Below, piece after piece: positions 26,001-38,000 of a DNA stretch of 64,000 bases. The DNA comes from Cladorhizidae sp. MBARI D1340-BT2. Lineage: Eukaryota; Porifera; Demospongiae; Poecilosclerida; Cladorhizidae. The stretch spans positions 45,245,165-45,309,164 of the forward strand of contig JAQNBH010000009.1 in NCBI GenBank assembly GCA_028752905.1. The letters are read 5' to 3'. A program made the position numbers and the translations under genes. Each line of letters opens with the position of its first letter. Within the stretch, counting starts at the first letter, position 1. The notes under the pieces are model-generated. The model worked only from the letters and a program-made list of their open reading frames with translations, was not told where the DNA came from and did no database searches.

Positions 26001-29000
26001 TGAACAGACTTGCCAGCGAAAAACCAAAACTTCTGCTGGAGGCAAGTTCACATCACGTAACTGGTGATGTTATTTCATGATAGTATATATCCAAGTATAA
26101 TGTGTATATATCACTGGTGATGCTCTACATCATAGTATATATATATATATATATAGTAATATATTATAGCTAATATATTATAATATATATAACACAGGTG
26201 ATGCTCTACATCATAGTATATATATATATATATATAGTAATATATTATAGCTAATATATTATAATATATATAACACAGGTGATGCTCTACATCATAGTAT
26301 ATATATATATATATATATAGTAATATATTATAGCTAATATATTATAATATATATAACACAGGTGATGCTCTTCATCATAGTATATATGTAATATATATAG
26401 TAATATATTATAGCTAATATATTATAATATATATAACACAGGTGATGCATCATAGTATATATATATATATATATATATATAGCTAATATATTATAATATA
26501 TATAACACAGGTGATGCTCTACATCATAGTATATATATATATATAGTAATATATATAGCTAATATATTATAATATATATAACACAGGTGATGCTCTTCAT
26601 CATAGTATATATATATATATATATATAGCTTATATATTATAATATATATAACACAGGTGATGCTATTCATCATAGTATATATGTAATATATATAGCTAAT
26701 ATATAATAATATATATAACACAGGTGATGCTCTTCATCATAGTATATATATATATATTGTGGTGATGCTACTTCATCATAGTATATATATATATATATAT
26801 ATCCTAGTAATATATATAGCTAATATATTATAATAATATGTGATGGGATCTGAGAAAAGGGGTCTTATGTAGAGAAAAATGTTTTTGTGGTATGACCGAA
26901 ATAAGCTCAAAGTAATAGTTTGACTATTTTAATTTTTTTGAACTACAGGCATCTACTACCTTTCCTTTACATTTGTGTGAAGTCTGAAGGATCCTGCTTG
27001 CTTCTTTGTAGGGGTTAGAAGATTGGTGGTCAAGAAGCTTGCTACACGTGTAACGGAACTGCGTTGCCATAACACGGACACAATACTACCCGCGAATGCG
27101 GAAAGATGGGAAACTCCCACAAAATGGGGGGATTTCCTACTAGCTGCTATAGTGGCCGCATGGTTAACAAACTAACAAAGGAATGGCTCCATCAAGTGCA
27201 CAGGAAGCCATTAAATTATAACGCGTTTTTCTCAAAATGAATGCTTCAAGCGTCTAGCATTCAAGCTTTCATAACTTTTCTTCTGAATGGAAATAAGTGA
27301 TAATTTGAGTTCCAAAATATAGGCATTGCTTTGTTCTTTCACCTGTTATCAATAACTCAGTTTTTTTAATTTTGTACATAAGACCCCTTTTCTCAGATCC
27401 TATCACATATATATATAACACAGGTGATGCTCTTCATCATAGTATATATATTGTGGTGATGCTCTTCTTCATAGTAAGTATATATATTGTGGTGATGCTA
27501 CTTCATCATAGTATATATATTGTGGTGATGCTACTTCATCATAGTATATATATATACATATGTGCAGTTACAGGTTGACGAGTTATTGCTAGAGACACAA
27601 TGCAACCATGGGAATTGTTGATCAACAACATGGCTATCCATACATAGCAAGTGGTTGCTGGGGACATTCAAGCTTACCTCAATTATAGCTGGTTTTAATA
27701 CAGTATGTTCTAAAACTGAAAAGGCTACTAGAAAATCTGCCGTGGCCGTGTATATCGAGGATTCACACAAATTAGTGTTCCCTTCAATGTGGAACTTTGA
27801 TAATGAATGCCCACCTTTTCTAAACCCTCGGTGAACATTCTAATTGGTACTCACTCGGGTGAGCCACCCCCATTCTGTCATGGCTAGGGCTATCATACTG
27901 CTTATAACTCCAGGTGTTGTTCCACAGAGCCAGGGGTCATTTATTTAGCCAGAATGACCGAGTGTCTTGTGGGCATTATCATTCATGTTAGATTCAGGTT
28001 GGCTATCTTATGATTCCATTGTGCTGGACTAATTACCAGAGGTCAATAAGTGCACATTGGTGACTCATCTCGGCATCACCATATTCAAATACATAGTGTA
28101 CCGACAATTATATAAAATAGATATATTTTTATAAATTTTTGATTAATTGTTAATTTGGCAAAGTCAAGGTTACTCGGTAATAATAATTGCCGCCAACATG
28201 GTGGTCATATTTTCAAGTCACTCAATTACTTAAGCCTCAATAATGTAGTGCAGATATGATGACTTCACAATAATCGGCTTAGATTTACTCACTCGAAGCT
28301 TGCATGTAGTTACAAGTGTATAATATATCAACCTCACACGAGTCTTATCATCTGATTATTACTGGTGAAGGCTAGAGCATCTTGAGATATCAGAGTGAGT
28401 AAGATTATCGAGGAAGTCATCGTAATCACTTAAGTGTTTCTAATTAATTTGGAAATGTTATTAGCTGCCCCAGACTTTATTTCTGCTTCTTTATTTTAAT
28501 GCTGGAACTATTTTTTCTTTTTTCTAGTTCAAACTGTTCCCCTCGTTAGAATGCAAATATAATAAGCTGCAGTTTAGTATGAGAATCAGTTCCTTTGAGG
28601 TAAGCAAACAAACCGCTATGTTGCTTAACAAGATACAGCAAAAGAGATCCATCCAGGATCCAGGAGCGAGTCTTTTCTCAAGAGAGAAGGGATGAGATCA
28701 TTGAGGGTTCTAGTCACTTTGTAGCACTGTCTTTGCTTTCTCTGCATGTGTCTGGATGGATGGACTCTCACAAACTCCTTTGGGAGTGGGGGTAGGATCA
28801 GTGTGAAGTGGGCGTGCCAGCTAGCTTGGACATTACCTGAAACTTGATTGGTTCCATCTGTATTACCGGGGCAATATTAAAAAAAAAAAATTTTTTTTTT
28901 TACTGTGACGTGTCATGTAGAAGGGGCTTTTGTAATAAGTTGTAGTACTTCATCGTTTAGTTTCAAATAAACCCGATTGAAAGTAGATTTTAATCCATAG

Positions 29001-32000
29001 CGGAGTGACTCCCAGAGTACCGTAGTAGTAGCATTCTGTTGCCATGTTCTGGGAAAGTGTGATTTTATAGTTTATCTGACCTTATTTGACCCCACGAGCA
29101 GTAGTAAACATATGAGTGATATTTGCATGAGGACCTTCAACAATGCTTTATGATGAGTTGTCAGGTGTGTTGCTTGCTTAGCGTAGTGAAGTTAGTTTCA
29201 CTTTTATAGAAAAACTATAGTAACCTTCTGTTGCCAAGTTCCTGGGTAAAGCCCTAGCACTTACCTTTCCATGACTCCAGTAACTACATACATATTATAT
29301 TGGATTTGTTCAACAATGTTTTGTGATGATATGAAATATGAAAGAGTTGTCAGGTTTGTTGCTTGCTCGACAACATCCAAGTTAGTCGGCCATTAAGCAC
29401 AAAAACTGGTATAGCTCTAAGAGAGAGCTATCTTTTGAGCATAAGATCACTGGCATAAGGGTGTACGCTTCAGAAGTTATGAGCCCTTAAAGGCGGACAC
29501 TTTTATTTATTTTTCATTTAGATTTAGGTCTCCCTTAAAACAACAGAAAGGAAAGAAGATCGTACCCATGTGGACCACAATCAGGTAGATGACCCTTTAC
29601 CATTTAGGATCAATCATTGTGTACTGGATGTCTAATAAAAAACATTTCAGGCTCGAGGATAGGGAGGTTACTATTAGAGAGAGGCGTTAATTTATTGGGA
29701 AGACTTAGCTCAGGTGCACGACGAGGCAAAGTAAACAATGACTCGGCAGCTTTGGTCGGGAATAATTGACTCGGGCTCTGCATGAAGCAGTGTAAATGAC
29801 TCAGCAAAAAAGCATGGAGCTGCTAATGGTCGTCTTCTGGAACTACTTCATCTTGTTCAAGTTTACCTTTGTCTTGGCTTGAGGCGTCCAAATCACCGAA
29901 GTCACGCATATAATAACAACAGCGGAAGTATTATAAGCGAGTGTGAAATTCAGTTGATTAACAGGATCAGTTATTCAAGAGCAGCTACTAAATATTTCAG
30001 CCTCACGGAGCAGGAGGTCACTATTAGAAAGTGGCTACTAATGGAGAGCAGTCCCTTATTGAGCAAATAATTATGGTACTGATTTTAAATATTTGGTAAT
30101 GGTAAAGGGCCATGTAGCAGGTTGTGGTCCACATCTGACACTTTTAACAAGCTTGTCAATTGTTTTGTTGTGTCTCTATATATTGTAGTTGAGTGGTGGG
30201 GCAGGGCCTTTAATTAAACACTTTTTCTAACTTGTTTGTTGTTGTACACCACACGTATCAACGCTTGCCATGTCTGGATATTTGGTGACCGTATACCACA
30301 TTGTCCATTGCACGATAATCAGTTTCAGCTACAGCCTCCTTGGGACTAGGTAACTATTTCACAATAGCGGTAGCTCCACAAACCAAACAGCAGAGCTGAT
30401 CACGGGTCATTCTTTCTTAATATAATACAGCACATGTAATCTCGACTCTGTTTTGAATAGAACAGCACGTGAGCTAGTTTGGCTATCACCGATGTCTTTT
30501 ACTATAGTTGAGAAACAGAATAGCCATTGATGTGCTGGTACCAGTTAGGCCTAGACTGGCCACACCATTGAGCCAGTGCTTAAAATGGGACAGTGCCTTG
30601 ACCAAGCCAAAAAAAAAGGGGGTGGGGGGAGGGGTTATTACAGTGGCCCATTAAATGATCACTGAACCCCAAATCTCATTCAACTGGTTTGATCCCCAAA
30701 ACTCATTCAACTGGTTTGATCACGGCCCACTTACGAGGCCGACTAATGCTTTGACATGAGCAAAAATCCGAAAATAGCCCAACTTGAAACTATCCTCTCC
30801 TTGAATAAAGACCCTCTTTACACTGTGCAAAAAAATATCTGAAAAGAAACCCATGCTTGAAAAGCCTCAACCCGTTTAAAAGCTTGAAACAATGGTCCTG
30901 TTTACAGTTCTTTGTTACGTTGTTGTGCACTAGGTTGTTTACGCATGAGCATCCTGGCTATCAAAACCATTTCACTCAGAGCTGTTAGCTCTTCCAGGTC
31001 TCTAGTGTGTTGCCATGGTAGGCAAACATCCCTTGTCCTTTCTCAGCAATGCTTTCAACTTCAGAGAGCCTCAAATCGTCATCCATCCAGCATTGTTAAA
31101 ACATCCTTCACATTTAATCTCAAAGTCATTTCCCCCCCCCGATTGCAATGGGCAAGTTTGACGTCGCAATTATCGCAGTTACCTTGGTACTATTTTTAAT
31201 TTAGCCCAAGCAGAGCTGGACATGCCCAGATATCTTTAGTGTGAGCATAGGTCAAACTAACATTATTTTTTCCTGCAATCATTACCAAAAAAAACTCCAC
31301 CTGGCGTCTACGGCGGTGAATCAGGTTATATTATATATACATTAGGAAGCACTTATCCGAACATGCCGTTCAACCGAACGCTACACAAGAAGCTCCTCCC
31401 ACAGCAATGCTAGCCATGCCCGCAGAAATGCTGGCTACTTCGGTGTAATTAATTTTTAAATTCTACAGGGAAAATTCCTATTGCACATACGCACAATGAG
31501 TATAATAATACTGTTGGCCTAACGTAACCTCGTCCAGCTGATTCTTCTCTCTCTGTGTCAAAGCAGAGAGCAGGGCTAGACGTATTCCTTAAAACCGATG
31601 TAGGCTCAAGGTCTGTGATATTAGAAACTTGAGTGGCAGTGTAATGTGATGTTGGAAGGTCTCTCTGTCCATAATTTTTTAAGGAGCAAGGACAAGCTGA
31701 ACACCTGAAGTTTAGTTATCCGAACATTTCACTCATCCAAACAACCTCTGGTCCCAACATGTGTGGATAAGTGGCCTCCTGTTGTGTATATGCGTTCGAG
31801 TCTCCAACCACAAGATACCTAACAGATACCAACCTTGGTAATTCGCTGCCACCAGAGTCTCTCCCTAACTTCTTCTAGCTAAACCCCAAGCTTGACAAAA
31901 GAGTTTTAGATCTTAAGTAGCTTATATTAAAACAACAGTCGAGTAGCAGAATATGAAGATAGGATGAGACTGCCCAAGCCTGGACTGCAGAGGGATTTAA

Positions 32001-35000
32001 ATACCCTTGCAGCCAGGCTTTCACAGCTTATGGTATTGATAACAGTGTGAGAGTAGTAGAATTACTGTATGTCCCTACAGGACTTATCTACGAGATATCA
32101 TGATTGTCCAGTGTGTTGATAGTCTGAGGTCATGACTTCTGATTGTCCTATGTGTTGATAATCTGAGGTCATGAGTTCTAGCTCTATTTATAAATTCTAT
32201 TTATAGTTTGATTTTTGCAGGGCTGAAGGCTGATTCACAACGCATTGCGTTGCGGTTTGCTAATTGACCTTTGACCCAATTGCTGCGGACACGCGATGTT
32301 CTGATTGGTCCGACACTGCATTTCAAACGCTGGATTAGAATCCAGCATCTGAAACGCAGCATCGGACCAATCAGAACATCGCGTGTCCTTCGGTCAAAGG
32401 TCAATTGACAAACCGTAATGCAATGCAACGCTCGGCCAGCGTCATGTTGTGAACCAGCCTTGAGGCCTGACAATTCATAAGACAAAAACTGTAATAAAAA
32501 AACAACTATATACGTATATACATAATTATTATGAATGAAGATTAACTAGAAATGAAACAAGAATTGAAACAAGAATAATTCACCAATTTCGACGACCAAT
32601 ATTCACACGACCCTTTACCTTAACTCCAAATATAATACAGATTTAAAAAATATCTTCATTATATTAATAGGTAAAGGGTCCACAGGTAAAGGGTCCTGTA
32701 ATATTGGTTGTTGACATGGGTCTTTTTTGACAGACAATATATATATAATAGTCAAGCAGCCACTTATATATAAGAAGTTACTCAACATAGCAGCAAATCA
32801 CATAACATAATATGCATCATAATTATAATACACAGGCACATCATTATATTAGTTAACTTAGTTTTGTTGAAGGTCTGTGCTGTTAGTTGTTGTCATGAGT
32901 AAACTTTTAAGGAAACCAACTTATCACTTCTTGGTACGAAAATGTGCAGCTGTTGATGATGACCCAGCTCACTCTGTGCTGGTAACTATTGCAAGCTGTT
33001 GATGATGACCCAGCTCATTCTGTGCTGGTAACTACTGCAAGCTGTTGATGATGACCCAGCTCATTCTGTGCTGGTAACTATTGCAAGCTGTTGATGATGA
33101 CCCAGCTCATTCTGTGCTGGTAACTATTGCAAGCTGTTGATGATGACCCAGCTCATTCTGTGCTGGTAACTATTGCAAGCTGTTGATGATGACCCAGCTC
33201 ATTCTGTGCTGGTAACTATTGCAAGCTGTTGATGATGACCCAGCTCATTCTGTGCTGGTAACTACTGCAAGCTGTTGATGATGGCCCAGCTCATTTTGTG
33301 CTGGTAACTATTGCAAGCTGTTGATGATGACCCAGCTCATTCTGTGCTGGTAACTATTGCAAGCTGTTGATGATGACCCAGCTTATTCTGTGCTGGTAAC
33401 TATTGCAAGCTGTTGATGATGACCCAGCTCACTGTGCTGGTTAACTATTGCAAGCTGTTGATGGTGACCCAGCTCATTCTGTGCTGGTAACTATTGCAAG
33501 CTGTTGATGATGACCCAGCTTATTCTGTGCTAGTTAACTATTGCAAGCTGTTGATGATGACCCAGCTCATTCTGTGCTGGTAACTATTGCAAGCTGTTGA
33601 TGATGACCCAGCTCATTCTGTGCTGGTAACTATTGCAAGCTGTTGATGATGACCCAGCTCATTCTGTGCTGGTTAACTATTGCAAGCTGTTGATGATGAC
33701 CCAGCTTATTCTGTGCTGGTAACTATTGCAAGCTGTTGACTCGAAGGGCGCTAGCTGGTTATTGGTGTTGACGATCCTTTACCAACTTCAGGAGAGCAAA
33801 GAAACAGATTAGTGCTGAATCAAGAAATGAGTTAGTTTTTGCAATGCAGTTTAGATTCTTCTTCTGATTGATCGTAATATTTGATAATATTTGATGAATG
33901 GACATACTTAACGAAGATATGCAGGGTTTCATAAAATTGTCCAAGGGGGGGGGGGGGGGGCAACTGGAGGAATCTGGATATTAATGGCGAGCATGATGGT
34001 TAGATTTTAGTAGTACAATTTGCAAGGGGGGGGGGGGGGGCAAAAAGGTTCCAACCCCCCCCCCCCCCCCCCCCCCTAAATGAAACCCTGATATGTATGT
34101 GGGAGGAGTAGACATATCGATGGTGCTAAATTAAGAGTTGTTGCAATGCATTGGATGGTTGGGAGTTTTATGGTAATATAATTATGACCAACGGACATAA
34201 AGGAAGACCCCGTCTCATGAGGCAGATTATGAAGGAGCAAGTCTCTCGAGGCAAACTAAGAAGGAATTGTAACTAGTGAAGGCCTTTCAAGCATACTTTG
34301 CCTTTTACTTGATTTCCTCGGAAGCTACAGAATTATCTGGACGTCATTCATGCATAAAGCTCCTTTTAGCTGAAGATGAGAACACTTCTTGCGACATACT
34401 CGCATCCTTCACAAGCAATAAGTACGATTGTTGGGTACATCAAAAAGTGTTTAAGAACTTCAATGACCGTGGAGGAGTTAGCCGCACTACTAGAAGACTG
34501 GGGGAAAGACCAGAAGTCCCTTGCAAATAAGCAGATAGAAGCTCATCAAGAAATTATAGACAGTTTGAAGCTAATAATAGACCTGCTCATGCTAATAAAC
34601 TCTTCCTCGATGTTTCTTGCAATACCTTCCCTAGGCAGTGTAGCTAATGTGACAGCCATAACTTATTTTGACATATCAGCGCTTCAGCAAAATACCACAA
34701 GGACACCTAATGAGGACTAGAACAACAACAATATGGAGTGCTTAACCCTCTCACTGGCAAAGCTTCATATGATGCGAGGACCAATATGGGTGTTTAATCC
34801 TCTCACCGGCAAAGCTTCATATGATGCGGGGACCAATATGGGTGTTTAATCCTCTCACCGGCAAAGCTTCATTTGATGCGAGGACCAATATGGGTATTTA
34901 ATCCTCTCACCGGCAAAGCTGCGAGGACCAATATGGGTGCTCAACCCTCTCACTGGCAAAACTTTATATATGATGTGAGGACCAATATGGATGCTTAACT

Positions 35001-38000
35001 CTCTTACCAGCAAACCTTCATATGATGTGAGGACCAATAGCCCCTGCTAACCCATTTGCTTATAATTATATGTAAGTAGTTTATATACAACGTACCTGCT
35101 GTTGACTCATTCAACAATTTTTGTACAGAATGTCGGACTTGCTTGTGATTGAGACGAGTAGCTATGCTAATCGTACTGACAGTAGCACCCCCCATACTCG
35201 TCCTTGGGGTGATACCTCGTCCTAGGAACGATAGCACATGAAGGCATGTGTGGGTGTACTGTGTGTCAGGTATTGTCTATCTTGTCTGGAGTTCTACTGG
35301 AGCATACAACACTCAATCTTCGTTACAGCTGGTATTTCCAACATCATGCTTCACAGGAGGTTGGAGCAACTGTTTCATTTCCTCCAGTTGGCTGATAGTA
35401 CTTGGCAGCGCCATATCGGCCAATCACTCACAACCATATCTTCAAGTTGAAGAAACCCCAGTTCTAGCAAAGTTTGAACCAGAGTATATATAGAATGTCA
35501 ATGGCATGAGCCATTATTCTGCAAACATTTTTTCATCGTATCTCTGTGGTTGCAACTAGAATTCATCACAATTCTTTCAATTCATCTAGTTTGACAAGAT
35601 GTAGGCCACTATCAACTGGTCAATAAGGCTAAATCCAAGTCATATTAGTGCCAAAGCCATTCAACTGCTTATAACAATATTCATGACTATGTGGTTAGTT
35701 GCTGGGTAACCAAAATTCATCATTTTGTTCTTTGACATAAGCAAACACCTTGCTACTCAATAAGTATAAAATTTGATGGGGGGGGGAAGTTTTTAGTGGT
35801 TTATTGTTAAGCAACCCAAACTTGTTATAATGTCCATCAGCTATCACCTGATATACATAGGGTTGCTAGGTACTATTTTTCATCATTCTTCCTAAATAAA
35901 AAATAATCCATAATCAAGTTGCCGGTGAGAGGGTTAACAACTTTATATGCGCTAAGCATCGAGAGGCTTAACAGCCAGAGTTTTAAGGTCTATCTTGCTA
36001 TATAAAGGGGGAATTCTGTGGGCTTGTCCATTTGCTCTGGTATATACTCAGGGTTACCTGTTCGATAGTGGGAGGAATCTTTCTTCACTTTTTTTTCCAC
36101 TAAAAAAAAAAAAAAACCTTTCTCTGTTCGCTTTGTACTCAAAGGTTCTATCTTAACCAGAATCTTTCTTCATTTTTCCACCCCTCTACATCAGAAAATC
36201 TTGTTGAATCATTGGTCGCAATGAACTGTCTGTATACACTGTATATCTTTGTGTGTATATATGTGTTTAGAGAATAACAGCTTGATAGCACTGCCTCAAT
36301 GGAGTGGGGTATCAATATGAACGAGGGTTTGTTCTTTTATCTGTTCACTTTGGTACTCAAAGTCCCCAGTTCAATCTCAAATGTAATCACTCACTTCCCC
36401 CTCCCCCAATTTTTCTCCGTTTCCTCTCCTTCCCCCCTCCCCCCTCCCCGGATAGACGCCAGCACGATCCTAGATTAAAATTATGTAATTTTTTCCAGCT
36501 ACCAATATCGGGATAGTCTGTGAGATAGCTTTGAACAAAAAAAAGTAGCCCATAATAGATAGCTCTGTCCGTTTGCATATGTATGTGTGTTTTAGAGGTC
36601 ACTGGATACCACACCAGGTTGACAGTTCTCCTGCAACAGAGTGCACGTATCTCAGCTGTATAAAAACGATACAAAAAATGCACCCTTAATTAACATTGTA
36701 CATCTAGTGATTTCAGGGATTACATCACCAATCTGTACTTATTGTCTTGTCTTCTGGTAATCATTCCCCCAACAGGGAACCATAAGACCAGCCAATCATG
36801 AATCCCCCAAGGGGTAACTTTCAGTGTTCTCCCCAGAATTTTTGTAAGGGATATGGGCATGTCATCGGCGGTGTAATGGACTAATTAACCATGATGGTCC
36901 GTTGTTTTTTGGGGGGGTCTTCGTATATTGTGTTGACAGATGCAGGAGGTACACTGGACTTGGCATAATATTGTGCATGTAAAAGAACTATGAATCAATT
37001 CTGACAAAGTTTCATTTAGGTGGTGTGGCCATGGACAAGGAAACCCTCTGATACGTATCATGCAACAAGCAGTACATATACGATTGACAATACATATTCT
37101 GCAAATTATATTGAAGCTTGAGCACTCGTGTATGGTGAATATAATTTTCTTGGAATATTTCATGGATGAAGTAACTGTTGTGTTACTGTCTACAGTGATG
37201 ATTCTTGAAGAAATGATTTCATAAATAGAGAGAGAGTGTAAGTGAAAAGTGCAGCCTAAGCTACAATCTCTCCTAGGCACTGCACCGTCACCCCAGTCCC
37301 AAGTTAGTCTACCATGATATGGCACTGCTCTTTACGAGACAAGTCAACCCATGTCGCTCGGCTGATGGCAACCTTCATATGTCTACAATTATATCTCTAA
37401 CACACCACTGAGGACTTGCTTCGCTCGCCAATGAAAAGGTCACCCTCAATGCGGGCTTTTGCATATCTGCCGGCATTAGCTTCAAACTGAGACATGGCTC
37501 TGTGCACAAGTGTGAATGCTGCACAGTTAATAGATTAAATGACTCCTTACCAGAGCCAGAAATGTGACGAAAATCAAACCAATACCCTAATAAACCTCCA
37601 AAGCCACCACTCCCATAGGCCCTCACACACACAAAAAATTATCATGCTCCACTGGCAGGTGACACTGCTGGGCTGCTTAGCTGATAGACGTCGTTATTCT
37701 GTTCATTAAATTTTCTAGTTTGTTTTTTTCCTTTTCACCACTCGATGCCAAGTGCCTTAGGGGTTTGATGGTAAACTTGGTGTTGCCACGTATGGCATAT
37801 CTAACTATGCACCTTACATTCACCACCCGTAAAAAATGTGAATGGGTCACCTGCCTGAAATAATGCAGGCTTACGTAACGTGGCTGGCAGAAAAGGCTGA
37901 TTATAGTTATTCCATTCATCAACATGTTCTAGTTTTTTCCCTTTGCTTGCCACTCAATGCTTAGCATTCTTTACTAGTAGTACAATGATAAGGTGTATCG

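Noticed and set aside
32201..32485. 94-codon minus frame
   Set aside because: It spans a palindrome whose two arms encode mirror-related peptides; no family match.
35238..35493. Candidate MED23 exon in the 11-kb intron
   Set aside because: YWS...SNIMLHRRLEQLFHFLQL fits the piggyBac transposase, and the segment lies inside a TTAA-flanked element with inverted ends.
36885..37325. 146-codon minus frame
   Set aside because: No recognisable motif, atypical Cys/Ile-rich composition and no splice or start support.
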